Assembly (NCBI RefSeq): GCF_002163715.1
Contig: NZ_CP015698.1
Location: 1,054,001-1,118,000, forward strand
Direction: 5' to 3'
Source of the DNA: Curvibacter sp. AEP1-3
Lineage (GTDB): Bacteria; Pseudomonadota; Gammaproteobacteria; Burkholderiales; Burkholderiaceae_C
DNA: 64,000 bases
In this document: one piece after another, positions 35,573-44,847 of the stretch
Layout of the letters: the number at the start of each line of letters is the position of its first letter
Position numbering within the stretch: the stretch's first letter is position 1
Program-made: the position numbers and the translations under genes
The notes under the pieces: generated by a model
What the model saw: only the letters and a program-made list of their open reading frames with translations
Databases searched by the model: none
What the model was told of the DNA's origin: nothing

Positions 35573-38500
35573 ATGTCCATTCACGCAGCGCTGAACCACG
35601 TTACCCATTACTCGTACGACCGTCTGGTCAACCTCGGTCCCCAAGTCATCCGCCTGCGCCCTGCCCCGCACTGCCGCAGCAAAATCATTTCCTACTCGCT
35701 CAAAGTCGAGCCCAGCACCCACTTCATCAACTGGCAGCAGGACCCGTTTGCCAATTACCAGGCCCGCCTGGTGTTCCCCGAAAAAACCAAGGAGTTCAAA
35801 GTCACAGTCGACCTGGTGGTCGAAATGGCGGTGTACAACCCCTTTGACTTCTTCCTGGAACCCACGGCCGAGAACTTCCCGTTTAAGTACGACAAGCTGC
35901 TGGGCCAGGAGCTCGCTCCTTATTTGGTGGCAGAGCCGCTGACGCCGGCATTCAAAAAGTTCCTGGACGCCATCGATCTTAAGGAACGCCGCACCATCGA
36001 CTTTCTGGTGTACATCAACCAGCTGGTGCACAAGGCCGTGAGCTACACCATCCGCATGGAACCCGGTGTGCAAACGCCGGAAGAAACCCTGACGCTGGCC
36101 AGCGGGTCGTGTCGCGACTCCGGCTGGCTGCTGGTGCAACTGCTGCGCCACTGCGGCTTGGCCGCACGATTTGTGTCGGGCTATCTGATTCAGCTGGCCC
36201 CGGACGTCAAATCCCTGGACGGCCCCAGCGGAACCGAAGTCGACTTCACCGATCTGCACGCCTGGTGCGAGGTCTATCTCCCCGGCGCAGGCTGGATCGG
36301 GCTGGACGCGACCAGCGGCTTGCTGGCCGGCGAGGGCCACATCCCGCTGGCCTGCACCCCGCAGCCCAGCGGCGCAGCCCCGATCGAAGGCGGCGTGGAC
36401 AAGTGCGAAGTGGAATTTGCCCACCACATGCAAGTCACCCGCATGTACGAATCCCCCCGCGTCACCAAGCCTTACACGCCCGAGCAGTGGGCCGAAGTCA
36501 TGACCCTGGGCGACGCGGTAGACGCAGAACTCGTGGCCGGCGACGTGCGCCTGACCATGGGTGGCGAGCCCACCTTTGTGGCGGTGAACGACCGTGACGC
36601 GCCCGAATGGAACACTGACGCCCTGGGCCCCACCAAGCGCGGCTTCGCCACCGAGCTGGTGCACAAACTGCGCGACGAATACGGCCAGGGCGGCTTTCTG
36701 CACTTCGGCCAGGGCAAGTGGTATCCCGGCGAGCAGCTGCCGCGATGGGCGCTCAATATTTACTGGCGTGCCGACAAACAAAAGGTGTGGAACAACCCCG
36801 CCCTTTTCACCGACGAGCGCAAGCCCACCCACTACACCGCAGAAGACGCGGGCTACTTCATCCGCACCCTGGCGGGCAAGCTGGGCCTGACCGACAAGTA
36901 CGTGCAGGCCGGCTATGAAGACACTTGGTACTACCTGTGGCGCGAGCGCCGGCTGCCGGTCAATGTGGACCCCTTCAACAGCAAGCTCGACGACGAGATG
37001 GAGCGCGCCCGCCTGCGCCGCGTCTTCGAGCAGAAGCTGGACTCCGTGGTGGGCTATGTGCTGCCGCTCAAGGTGGGCGATGGCCCGCGCCTCACAGGCC
37101 CGAGCTGGACTACCGGCCCCTGGTTCTTCCGCGATGAACGCATGTACCTCATGCCAGGCGACTCGCCCATGGGCCTGCGACTGCCGCTGGATTCCCTGCC
37201 CTGGGTCAGCCAAGGCGACTACCCCTATTTGGTGGAACGCGACCCGACTGTAGACCGCGGCGCACTGCCCCCGCACGCAGCCTTTGCGCAGCGCTATTCG
37301 CCCAACGCAACCACGGTCACGACGACCGCCAATGCTGGCGCCGCCGGGGCCGCAGGTGCAGGATCAGTTGCTGCCAACGGCGTGCCCTACCTGGCCGGCA
37401 ACCTCGCCGTGCCGGAAGCCGGTCGCAAGATGCAAACCGCCAAGGGTACCGGCGACACCAGCATTGCCACCAACGCCCAAAGCGCCAAGCAGCCTGAGCC
37501 GGCGATGTACGCACAGGCTCCGAACCGCTTTGAGTCCGCCCACTGGATCACCCGCACTGCGTTGTGCGTGGAAGTACGCGACCCACGCCGCGCCAGTGGC
37601 CCCAAGGCCGAGGCTGTGGGCTCCAAATCGGGCGTGATGTATGTGTTCATGCCGCCTCTGGAGCGTCTGGAAGACTACCTGGACCTGCTGGCCGCCATCG
37701 AGGCCACGGCCACCGAGCTCAAGATGCAAGTCGTGCTGGAAGGCTACCCGCCCCCCCGCGACCCACGCTTGAAGCTCCTGCAAGTCACCCCGGACCCGGG
37801 CGTGATCGAGGTCAACGTGCACCCCGTCACCAACTGGAAAGAACTGGTCTACAACACCGAGTTTTTGTACAACGCAGCGTTCGAGTCGCGCCTGAGTGCC
37901 GAGAAGTTCATGACCGATGGCCGCCACACCGGCACCGGCGGCGGCAACCACTTTGTGATGGGCGGTGCCACCCCGGCCGACAGCCCCTTCCTGCGCAAGC
38001 CGGAGTTGCTGGCCAGCCTGCTGCTGTACTGGCACAACCACCCGTCCTTGAGCTACCTGTTCAGCGGCATGTTTGTGGGCCCGACCAGCCAGGCCCCGCG
38101 CGTGGACGAAGCCCGCAACGACCAGCTTTATGAGTTGGAAATTGCCATCGAGCAGATCTACAAAAACCGCGAGTTGTATGGCCAGAGCATGCCGCCCTGG
38201 TTGGTGGACCGCACGCTGCGCAACATCCTGATCGACGTGACCGGCAACACCCACCGCAGCGAGTTCTCCATCGACAAGATGTACTCGCCGGACTCGTCCA
38301 CAGGTCGCCTGGGCTTGTTGGAACTGCGCGCCTTCGAGATGCCACCGCACCCCCATATGAGCAGCGTACAGCAGCTCCTGCTGCGCGCGCTGGTGGCACG
38401 CTTCTGGAAGTCACCGTACAAGGCCCCGGTCACACGCTGGGGCACCGAGCTGCACGACCGCTACATGCTGCCCACCTTCATCAAAATGGACTTTGATGAT

Positions 38501-39124
38501 GTGATCGCAGACATGAGCGCGGCCGGCTACGCGTTCGACACCAGCTGGTTCGCCCCGCACTACGAGTTCCGCTTCCCGATGGTGGGCTCGGTCAAGAGCA
38601 TGGGCGTGGAGATGACCCTGCGCAACGCTTTGGAGCCTTGGCATGTGATGGGCGAAGAAAGCTCCGCCGGCGGTACCGCCCGCTATGTGGACTCCAGCCT
38701 GGAACGCCTGGAAGTGCGTGTCACCGGGCTGAATGAGAGCCGCTACGTGGTTACCTGCAATGGCGAAGCCCTGCCCATGACCAGCACCGGCACGGTGGGT
38801 GAGTTCGTAGCCGCCGTGCGCTACAAGGCCTGGAACCCGCCCAGCAGCCTGCACCCCACCATCGGTGTACATGCCCCGCTGACCTTTGACATTGTGGATA
38901 CCTGGATGAAGCGCTCGCTGGGCGGTTGCCAGTACTTTGTGGCCCACCCCGGCGGCCGCAATTACGACACCTTCCCGGTGAACAGCTACGAGGCCGAAAG
39001 CCGCCGCCTCTCGCGATTCAGTCCCTTGGGCCACACCCCGGGCATGCTGGTGGTGCCACCCGCCACCATCCATGTGCCGGGCAGCAAAGAGTTCCCGTTC
39101 ACCAAAGACATGCGCAGGAACTGA
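35573..39124 (+). CDS. Giant transglutaminase-like protein with DUF2126
   Basis: A 1183 aa cytoplasmic protein. The first ~300 residues are an N-terminal transglutaminase-family module: an IHAALNHVTHYSYDRLVNLGPQ start, LASGSCRDSGWLLVQLLRHCGL (Cys near 180), DLHAWCEVYLPGAGWIGLD (His near 227; Asp near 240). The triad is complete. The remainder is DUF2126, including GGEPTFVAVNDRDAPEWN (about 333-350), VNVHPVTNWKELVYNTEFLYN, GRHTGTGGGNHFVMGGATP and HEYR-like LELRAFEMPPHPHMSSVQQLL; these resemble glutamine-synthetase-type ligase motifs. A low-complexity linker (~577-645) interrupts DUF2126. The ATG encoding MSIHAALN is favoured over codons upstream. It is divergent from comEC and belongs with the ATP-grasp/alpha-E pair. 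Confidence 0.92.
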   Translation: MSIHAALNHVTHYSYDRLVNLGPQVIRLRPAPHCRSKIISYSLKVEPSTHFINWQQDPFANYQARLVFPEKTKEFKVTVDLVVEMAVYNPFDFFLEPTAENFPFKYDKLLGQELAPYLVAEPLTPAFKKFLDAIDLKERRTIDFLVYINQLVHKAVSYTIRMEPGVQTPEETLTLASGSCRDSGWLLVQLLRHCGLAARFVSGYLIQLAPDVKSLDGPSGTEVDFTDLHAWCEVYLPGAGWIGLDATSGLLAGEGHIPLACTPQPSGAAPIEGGVDKCEVEFAHHMQVTRMYESPRVTKPYTPEQWAEVMTLGDAVDAELVAGDVRLTMGGEPTFVAVNDRDAPEWNTDALGPTKRGFATELVHKLRDEYGQGGFLHFGQGKWYPGEQLPRWALNIYWRADKQKVWNNPALFTDERKPTHYTAEDAGYFIRTLAGKLGLTDKYVQAGYEDTWYYLWRERRLPVNVDPFNSKLDDEMERARLRRVFEQKLDSVVGYVLPLKVGDGPRLTGPSWTTGPWFFRDERMYLMPGDSPMGLRLPLDSLPWVSQGDYPYLVERDPTVDRGALPPHAAFAQRYSPNATTVTTTANAGAAGAAGAGSVAANGVPYLAGNLAVPEAGRKMQTAKGTGDTSIATNAQSAKQPEPAMYAQAPNRFESAHWITRTALCVEVRDPRRASGPKAEAVGSKSGVMYVFMPPLERLEDYLDLLAAIEATATELKMQVVLEGYPPPRDPRLKLLQVTPDPGVIEVNVHPVTNWKELVYNTEFLYNAAFESRLSAEKFMTDGRHTGTGGGNHFVMGGATPADSPFLRKPELLASLLLYWHNHPSLSYLFSGMFVGPTSQAPRVDEARNDQLYELEIAIEQIYKNRELYGQSMPPWLVDRTLRNILIDVTGNTHRSEFSIDKMYSPDSSTGRLGLLELRAFEMPPHPHMSSVQQLLLRALVARFWKSPYKAPVTRWGTELHDRYMLPTFIKMDFDDVIADMSAAGYAFDTSWFAPHYEFRFPMVGSVKSMGVEMTLRNALEPWHVMGEESSAGGTARYVDSSLERLEVRVTGLNESRYVVTCNGEALPMTSTGTVGEFVAAVRYKAWNPPSSLHPTIGVHAPLTFDIVDTWMKRSLGGCQYFVAHPGGRNYDTFPVNSYEAESRRLSRFSPLGHTPGMLVVPPATIHVPGSKEFPFTKDMRRN

Positions 39125-39160
39125 TCTGAAGCGTCATACGGTTCGCATCTAATCCAGCAG

Positions 39161-40258
39161 ATGCGAATGTCTTTCCTCCGCCTGCAGCCCCGGCTGCACG
39201 GGCCTGCGCTACTGCTCGGCAGTGCCTTGGCCAGTGCAGCCTTTTTGCTCATGGGCGTGCCTGCGGGCATGTTGCTGGGTTGCATGCTGGCTGCCGTCCT
39301 GCTTGCCACGCAGGACATGGACGTGCAGGTGCCAGCCCCTTTGTTTGCCATTGGCCAGTCGGTGATCGCCTGCCTGATGGCCCGCAGCCTGCATTTCGAG
39401 GTGCTGCATCGCGTGGCCGGCGAATGGCCGCTGTTTCTGGGGATTGCGTTTTCCGTCATGGCGGCCAGTGCGCTGCTGGGTTACTGGCTGATGCGCAGCG
39501 GTTTGCTGCCGGGCAGCACCGCCATCTGGGGCCTGGCACCGGGCGCGGCCTCTGCCATGGTGCTCGTGGCGGGCGATTTCGGTGCAGACACCCGGCTGGT
39601 GGCATTCATGCAGTACCTGCGGGTCGCCCTGGTCACCGCGATTGCTTCGCTGGTGGCTCACTTTGCAACAGGCGTTGCGGCCTCCCCCGAACACGTCGCA
39701 CCCGGTTGGGATGTCCAGCTGGCCCATTGGCTGCACATCCAGAACCCGGTGCATGCCGGCCTGACCCTCGCGCTGGTGCTCGCCGCCGCTTGGTTGGGCC
39801 GCACCCTCACCTTCCCCGGGGGCCCTTTGTTAATCCCCATGATGCTGGGACTGGCGATGGACAACCTCAGCCCCTGGAAGCTGGAGCTGCCGGGTCCCCT
39901 GCTGGCGCTGGCGTATGCCGCGCTGGGGTGGGGCATAGGTCTGCGCTTCAACCGCGCGATTCTGGAGCACGCCTGGCGGGTGTTACCGCGGGTGCTGGTC
40001 GCCATCGCTGCGCTGATCGTTCTCGGATTGGTGATTGCCAGCAGCCTCATGTTTTTTGCGGACGTAGCCCCCCTCACTGCCTACCTGGCCACCAGCCCCG
40101 GCGGTGCGGACTCGGTGGCCGTAATTGCTGTGGGCAGCGCCGTGGATGCGGGTTTTGTGATGGCCATGCAGATGGTCCGTTTTTTCATGGTGTTGCTGCT
40201 GGGCCCGCGCCTTTCGCGCTGGCTGGTGCAACGTCTGTCAGGGCGCAATGCGGCCTGA
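39161..40258 (+). CDS. AbrB-family membrane protein (AmoA/DUF886 type)
   Basis: A 365 aa integral membrane protein with ten or so hydrophobic helices arranged as two similar halves, each with a Gly-rich turn (MGVPAGMLLGCMLAAVLLA near 27-45; FPGGPLLIPMMLGLAMDNL near 221-240). LWGLAPGAASAMVLVAGDFGADTRLVAFMQYLRV (as IWGLAPGAASAMV..., about 124-150) and LATSPGGADSVAVIAVGSAVDAGFVMAMQMVR (about 303-335) match the family. Despite the name it is unrelated to the Bacillus AbrB DNA-binding protein. Some relatives are linked to ammonia-monooxygenase-labelled genes by old misannotation. Transport substrate unknown. It starts 36 bases after the transglutaminase gene and may be read with it. Confidence 0.85.
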   Translation: MRMSFLRLQPRLHGPALLLGSALASAAFLLMGVPAGMLLGCMLAAVLLATQDMDVQVPAPLFAIGQSVIACLMARSLHFEVLHRVAGEWPLFLGIAFSVMAASALLGYWLMRSGLLPGSTAIWGLAPGAASAMVLVAGDFGADTRLVAFMQYLRVALVTAIASLVAHFATGVAASPEHVAPGWDVQLAHWLHIQNPVHAGLTLALVLAAAWLGRTLTFPGGPLLIPMMLGLAMDNLSPWKLELPGPLLALAYAALGWGIGLRFNRAILEHAWRVLPRVLVAIAALIVLGLVIASSLMFFADVAPLTAYLATSPGGADSVAVIAVGSAVDAGFVMAMQMVRFFMVLLLGPRLSRWLVQRLSGRNAA

Positions 40259-40292
40259 AGCCTTTCTTCTTTTCAACTCAAACAGGATATTT

Positions 40293-41000
40293 ATGCCCTC
40301 TATCAACTTCATCGGTGGCGAAAAAGGCGGCGTCGGCAAATCAGTGGTTGCCCGCCTGCTGGCCCAGCACTTCATTGACAAGGGACGCGCATTTACCGGC
40401 TTTGACACCGATCGCTCGCACACCTCTTTTACCCGCTTTTATGCCGACTACGCCTCCCCCGTGGTGGTGGACACCTACGAGGGCCTGGACCTGATTGCTG
40501 CGGTGTTTGAGGAAGAGCCTGCAGAAGGCCCTCTTCCCAACGTAATCGTCGATCTGGCAGCCCAGACCGCCGCGCCGCTGGCCCGTTGGGTGAAGGACTC
40601 CGACCTTGTCTCGCTGATGGCCAGCTTGGGCATCACCGTGAACTTCTGGCATGTGGCCGATGCGGGCAAAGACTCGGTGGACTTGCTGGACCGCTTGGTG
40701 GCCACTTATGGCGCAGGCCCCAACTACATCGTGGTGAAAAACCTGGGCCGGGGCAGCGACTTCTCGCAGCTCGAAGACTCTGCTGCGCTCAAGAAAGCCG
40801 TGGCACTGGGCGGTCACGTCATCAGCCTACCCCAATTGCATGAAGCCAGCATGCGCAAAATCGACCGCCAGAACGCCAGCTTCTGGGCAGCGGTCAACCG
40901 CAAAGACGGTGACGATGCGCTGGGCATGCTGGAGCGGCAGCGGGTCAAAACCTGGCTCAAGAGCTGTTACGCCACGCTGGACGCGCTGCCCTTGGGCTAA
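40293..41000 (+). CDS. Orphan ParA/MinD-superfamily P-loop ATPase
   Basis: A 235 aa soluble protein. The deviant Walker A motif GGEKGGVGKSVVARLLAQHF lies at residues 6-25 and the Walker B-type strand is NVIVDLAAQTAAPLARWV (near 87). TFxGFDTDRSHTSF-like wording at about 32-45 replaces the usual DxDPQ. No ParB partner, parS-like site or DNA-binding domain is near, and the C-terminal third (KIDRQNASFWAAVNRKDGDDALG) is unlike chromosomal ParA. It resembles proteins labelled mobilisation or nucleotide-binding proteins in related genomes. ACAGGA before the ATG supports this start over an in-frame ATG 15 codons upstream. It may position or activate a partner, but nothing here says which. Confidence 0.75.
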   Translation: MPSINFIGGEKGGVGKSVVARLLAQHFIDKGRAFTGFDTDRSHTSFTRFYADYASPVVVDTYEGLDLIAAVFEEEPAEGPLPNVIVDLAAQTAAPLARWVKDSDLVSLMASLGITVNFWHVADAGKDSVDLLDRLVATYGAGPNYIVVKNLGRGSDFSQLEDSAALKKAVALGGHVISLPQLHEASMRKIDRQNASFWAAVNRKDGDDALGMLERQRVKTWLKSCYATLDALPLG

Positions 41001-41044
41001 GCGGTGACCCGGCCGGCACAACACTGGAGTGCTTTAGCCGGGTA

Positions 41045-41058
41045 TTGATCAGGATCAA
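41045..41058. promoter_or_regulatory. Perfect FNR/Anr box upstream of the HiPIP gene
   Basis: TTGATCAGGATCAA matches the FNR consensus TTGAT-N4-ATCAA at all ten fixed positions. Its centre lies 29 bases upstream of the centre of a CATAAC -10-like box (41078-41083). The start of transcription would then fall about 40 bases after the box centre, the spacing of class II FNR-activated promoters. Confidence 0.8.
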
Positions 41059-41140
41059 GGGGCTCCGGCGGTCTTTTCATAACAATGCACACCAAACCCG
41101 CTATCCTGCGGGCTCGATTTTCACCTTAGGAAACCAAGCC

Positions 41141-41446
41141 ATGACACAACGTCGCACATTCATGCTTCAAGTCGCGCTCGGCAGCACTGCGCTGCTGGCA
41201 AGCCAGGTACACGCAGCCGCCCCCATGGTCGACGAAAAAGACCCACAAGCGGGTGCATTGGGCTACAAGGCAGATGCCACCAAGGTGGACAAGACCAAGT
41301 TCCCCAAATATGCCGCAGGCCAGGCATGTTCCAACTGCGCGCTCTACCAAGGCAAAGCTGCAGACGCCGCCGGCGGCTGCCCCCTGTTTGCCGGCAAACA
41401 AGTGGCCGGCAAAGGCTGGTGCAGCGCCTACGCCAAGAAGGCCTGA
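41141..41446 (+). CDS. High-potential iron-sulfur protein (HiPIP), Tat-exported
   Basis: Small periplasmic [4Fe-4S] electron carrier of 101 aa. A twin-arginine signal opens it (TQRRTFMLQVALGSTALLAS, residues 2-21) with cleavage likely after VHA (residue ~26). The mature protein has the four cluster cysteines: CSNC, then 13 residues to GGC, then 13 residues to GWC. The final CSAY and the CALYQGK stretch are typical of HiPIP. These proteins carry electrons from the cytochrome bc1 complex to terminal or photosynthetic acceptors in Rhodoferax relatives. The ATG follows TAGGAA. An FNR box upstream indicates induction under low oxygen. A terminator follows, so it is monocistronic. Confidence 0.93.
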   Translation: MTQRRTFMLQVALGSTALLASQVHAAAPMVDEKDPQAGALGYKADATKVDKTKFPKYAAGQACSNCALYQGKAADAAGGCPLFAGKQVAGKGWCSAYAKKA

Positions 41447-41471
41447 TGACCATGGGGCGCAAGCCCCACGC

Positions 41472-41509
41472 AAAAGCCACCGCAGTAGCCGCTGCCGGTG
41501 GCTTTTTTT
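41472..41509. terminator. Terminator between HiPIP and flavin reductase genes
   Basis: AAAAGCCACCG and CGGTGGCTTTT form an 11-bp stem with a 13-base loop, followed by further T residues. It serves HiPIP and, read backwards, the convergent flavin reductase gene, whose stop codon touches it. Confidence 0.82.
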
Positions 41510-42128
41510 ATTGGGGGCGGAATAGCCGGAACAGTTGCTCAGGCCCGATGGTGAAGTAGTCACCCGGCCCGCCACCGCGCAGCACATGGCCGGCAGCAGC
41601 GGTGTCATACACACCGTTCACCAGCAAAGAGGTGTCAATATGCACCCCGACAACTTCGCCCAGTACCAACCAACTGGACACCGTGGAACCCGCTGCCGTC
41701 TGCAATTGCACGATCTGGGTGCAACGGCATTCGAAACTGACAGGGCTCTCCAGCACCCGGGGCGGAGCCACCAGCCTGGAAGCCACCGGCGTCAGGCCGG
41801 CCAAGGCAAACTCATCAACTTCCGGCCCCACCGCAGCGCAGGTCTGGTTCATGGCTTCGGCCAGAGGCCGGGTCACCAGATTCCAGACAAACTCGCCGGT
41901 CGCCTCCACATTGCGCGCCGTGTCCTTGTATCCGATGCTGGAAAAGCCCACGATGGGCGGCACGTAATTAAAGGCGTTGAAAAAGCTGTATGGCGCAAGG
42001 TTGAGCGCGCCTTGGGCGTTTCGGGTGGAAATCCAGCCTATGGGGCGGGGACCCACGATCGCGTTAAAGGGGTCGTGCGCCAGGCCGTGACCCAGCCGGG
42101 GTTCATAAAAATGCTGCGTGGGGGACAT
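41508..42128 (-). CDS. Flavin reductase-like FMN-binding protein
   Basis: A 206 aa protein of the flavin reductase-like split-barrel family. From the ATG encoding MSPTQHFYEPRLGHGL (GAAGG upstream) the core is visible: NAIVGPRPIGWISTRNAQGALNLAPYSFFNAFNYVPPIVGFSS (about 22-64 in parts), DTARNVEATGEFVWNLVT, SFECRCTQIVQLQ and VLGEVVGVHIDTSLLVNG. IVGPRPIGWIST with the downstream NLAPYS segment is diagnostic for the FMN-binding subgroup annotated as DIM6/NTAB. It probably reduces or binds FMN for an unknown partner. It diverges from the fused ATP-grasp gene with under 100 bases between starts. Confidence 0.88.
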   Translation of the reverse strand: MSPTQHFYEPRLGHGLAHDPFNAIVGPRPIGWISTRNAQGALNLAPYSFFNAFNYVPPIVGFSSIGYKDTARNVEATGEFVWNLVTRPLAEAMNQTCAAVGPEVDEFALAGLTPVASRLVAPPRVLESPVSFECRCTQIVQLQTAAGSTVSSWLVLGEVVGVHIDTSLLVNGVYDTAAAGHVLRGGGPGDYFTIGPEQLFRLFRPQ

Positions 42129-42225
42129 GGTGCCGGCCTTCAGTGCGGAGAGGCCTCTAGTATTACCGGCACGGCGGTTGCTTGCGCACATACAGCCCGT
42201 GCTCGGGCTGGCATACTCTCATTCA

Positions 42226-44847
42226 GTGACACAAGCCGACGAATCCCCCCCTGACCGCCCGGAAGAAGCTGCCGCAGATGTGCTGCGCTACGCGCGCGCC
42301 TGCGCTGCAGCCAGCGGCCACTTTGACGAGTTGCGGGGCGCTATCAATTCCGAAGCTGCCGACGCATATCTGACGGGCGTTTGGCGCCAATTTTTTAACA
42401 ACATGGAAGGCGGCAGCGAAGCGGCCCTCGAACAGCATGTTGCCAGCCTCCAGCGACAAATCCGTGACAACGGCGTCACCTACAACGTGTATGCCGATGC
42501 GGAAGGGCCGCAGCGCCCCTGGTCGCTGGACCTGTTCCCGCTGATTGTGGACGCCCCAGATTGGGCCCACATCGAAGCGGGCGTGCAGCAGCGCATGCGC
42601 TTGCTGGACGCCGTCATGGCGGATGTTTACGGTCCCCAGGATCTGTTGCGCCGCGGCCTGCTTCCGCCTGCCTTGGTGCAGGGTCACCCCGGCTACCTGC
42701 GCCCCATGGCGGGCGTGCAACCGGTGGGGGGCGTACACCTGCATGTGGCCGCCTTTGACCTGGCCCGTGGGCCGGATGGCAACTGGTGGGTGGTCGGCCA
42801 GCGCTGCCAGGCACCCAGCGGCTTGGGCTACCTGCTGGAAAACCGGCTGGCGGTGTCCCGGCAGTTTCCACAAGCATTTCAGGCTCTCAAGGTGCAGCGC
42901 CTGGCCAGTACCTACCGGGCGCTGATGGACAGCCTCAAAACAGCCAGCCCGGCCGGTGCCCAGGCGCACATTGCCCTGCTCACGCCCGGCCCGTACAACG
43001 AAACCTATTTCGAGCACGCTTACCTCGCGCGCTACCTCGGCCTCACGCTGGTAGAGGGCAGCGACCTCATCGTGCGTGATGAGCGCCTGTTCCTTAAGAC
43101 CCTGCGAGGCCTGGTGCCGGTACACGGGCTGCTCAAGCGGGTGGATGACCAGTACCTGGACCCGCTGGAGCTGCGGCCGGACTCCACGCTGGGCGTGCCC
43201 GGCTTGTTGCAAGCCATCCGCGCCGGCAACGTGCTGGTGGCCAACACTCCGGGTTCGGCGTTTCTGGAGTCGCCCGCTTTACTGGGCTTTCTGCCGGCCA
43301 TTGCCCAGGCTTTGCTGGGCGAAAGTTTGAGTCTGCCGGCCCTGCCGACCTGGTGGTGCGGTGAGCGCAGTGCCATGGAAGCAGCGCTGCCGCTGCTCGG
43401 CGAGCGCACTATCAAACCCACCTATCCCGGCTCCAGCATCCACCCCAGCTTTGAGGCGGTGCTGGGCCACACCATGCAACAAAGCGCCCTGGACCGCTTG
43501 GCCGGACGCATCGTGCGTCAGAGTGAAGAGCACACGGTGCAAGCCTATATGCCCCTGTCGCAAATGCCCACGTGGCGCAGCGATGCGGACGGCAAGGGCA
43601 ACGCTGCCATGGAAGCCCGCTCCGTCATGTTGCGGGTGTTCGCCGTATCCGACGGGCGTGACGCTGCCGGACAACCTAAGTGGCAGGTGCTCCCCGGCGG
43701 CCTGGCACGCGTAGCAGGTGCCAGCGCGGACATCGCCTCCATGCAGCGCGGCGGCAGCAGCGCTGACGTCTGGGCCCTCACCCGTGGCGAAGTGGACACC
43801 ACCACCCTGCTGCCCACCACACTGACACCGGCCGTGCTGGCCCAACGCAAACGCTTGGTCACCAGCCGTGCCGCAGAAAACCTTTACTGGCTGGGCCGCT
43901 ACACCGAGCGCGCTGACAACACCATCCGACTGGCCCGCTTGGCGCTGGAGTACCTGGGCGGTGAAGAACAGTCCAGCGCGCCTTTGCTGCAGTGGCTCAC
44001 GCAGCTGGCCCAGATCAACACCCTGGTGCTCCCCGGCGTGCCATCCGCTGTGCAGGCGCGACGGGTCTTCGAGCGCTCCATCATCGCCAGCCTGGCTTCG
44101 CCTGACGGGGCCACCAGCGTGGGCTACAACATGCGGGCCCTGAAGATGGCAGCCGCTACCGTGCGCGAGCGCCTGTCACAAGAACACTGGAGCACCATCG
44201 TCCGGGCAGAAGAAGAGATGTTCCAGCGCTGTGCCCAGTTGGCCGCCCAGGGTGACTACGCGCCCAACCAGGCTCTGCGCATCCTCAAAGACGCCAGTGA
44301 CCACCTGGCCGCGATTACCGGTGCCCAAACCGATCGCATGACCCGCGACGATGGCTGGCGCCTGCTCAGCATTGGCCGCCACGTAGAGCGGCTGAACTTT
44401 TTGGCTACTGCGCTGGACCAGTCCTTTGACACGGGCGCAGTGGACACCGATGGCGGATTTGAAGCCTTGCTGGGCCTGTTCGACAGCACCATTACCTTCC
44501 ACGCCCAGTACCAGCAAAGCCGCGATGTCGCTGCGCTAATAGACCTGCTGGTGCTGGACCGCGACAACCCCCGCTCCCTGGCTTGGGTAGCACACACCCT
44601 GCGCGGTCGCCTGGCGAAACTGGCCCTGAGCCCGGCCAACGAGCTAAGCCCCATGAGCCTGCAAGTGCCTGCCCCCGACAGCTGGGATCTGGCTGCCCTG
44701 TGCGAAAGCCCTGCCGGCGAGCCGGTGATGCAGCCGCTGCGCAGCCTGCTCGCGTCGCTGTGCACTGCGGCGTACACGGTGTCCGAAGACATCAGCACCA
44801 CCTATTTCACCCACTCCGGGGAAACCAAGCAAAGCGTAGGCACCTGA
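42226..44847 (+). CDS. Fused circularly permuted ATP-grasp / alpha-E protein
   Basis: An 873 aa cytoplasmic protein. Residues ~20-490 are a circularly permuted ATP-grasp (YNVYADAEGPQRPWSLDLFPLI; QRCQAPSGLGYLLENRLAVS, in place of EDNxRxPSG; STLGVPGLLQAIRAGNV; RTIKPTYPGSSIHPSF). Residues ~545-860 are an alpha-E domain (SRAAENLYWLGRYTERADNTIRL near 546-568; LLSIGRHVERLNFLATALDQSFD). The Gly-rich phosphate loop of the split paralogue (GAGGYGMLVG) is not conserved here. The start is uncertain; GTG (VTQADESPPD) fits family length, while the frame stays open 36 codons upstream. The repeat lies in frame near residues 38-52. The stop codon overlaps the next gene's ATG, so it is coupled to a transglutaminase. 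Confidence 0.88.
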   Translation: MTQADESPPDRPEEAAADVLRYARACAAASGHFDELRGAINSEAADAYLTGVWRQFFNNMEGGSEAALEQHVASLQRQIRDNGVTYNVYADAEGPQRPWSLDLFPLIVDAPDWAHIEAGVQQRMRLLDAVMADVYGPQDLLRRGLLPPALVQGHPGYLRPMAGVQPVGGVHLHVAAFDLARGPDGNWWVVGQRCQAPSGLGYLLENRLAVSRQFPQAFQALKVQRLASTYRALMDSLKTASPAGAQAHIALLTPGPYNETYFEHAYLARYLGLTLVEGSDLIVRDERLFLKTLRGLVPVHGLLKRVDDQYLDPLELRPDSTLGVPGLLQAIRAGNVLVANTPGSAFLESPALLGFLPAIAQALLGESLSLPALPTWWCGERSAMEAALPLLGERTIKPTYPGSSIHPSFEAVLGHTMQQSALDRLAGRIVRQSEEHTVQAYMPLSQMPTWRSDADGKGNAAMEARSVMLRVFAVSDGRDAAGQPKWQVLPGGLARVAGASADIASMQRGGSSADVWALTRGEVDTTTLLPTTLTPAVLAQRKRLVTSRAAENLYWLGRYTERADNTIRLARLALEYLGGEEQSSAPLLQWLTQLAQINTLVLPGVPSAVQARRVFERSIIASLASPDGATSVGYNMRALKMAAATVRERLSQEHWSTIVRAEEEMFQRCAQLAAQGDYAPNQALRILKDASDHLAAITGAQTDRMTRDDGWRLLSIGRHVERLNFLATALDQSFDTGAVDTDGGFEALLGLFDSTITFHAQYQQSRDVAALIDLLVLDRDNPRSLAWVAHTLRGRLAKLALSPANELSPMSLQVPAPDSWDLAALCESPAGEPVMQPLRSLLASLCTAAYTVSEDISTTYFTHSGETKQSVGT
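42340..42383 (+). repeat. Dispersed palindromic repeat copy 8, inside the fused ATP-grasp gene
   Basis: GCTATCAATTCCGAAGCTGC, CGACGCATATCTGA and CGGGCGTTTG in order. The frame reads GAINSEAADAYLTGVW. It lies near the N-terminus of the protein. Confidence 0.7.

Noticed and set aside
40293..41000. A plasmid or conjugative remnant suggested by a mobilisation-like ParA protein.
   Set aside because: No relaxase, replication, integrase or attachment-site signals are around it, and base composition and neighbours are chromosomal.
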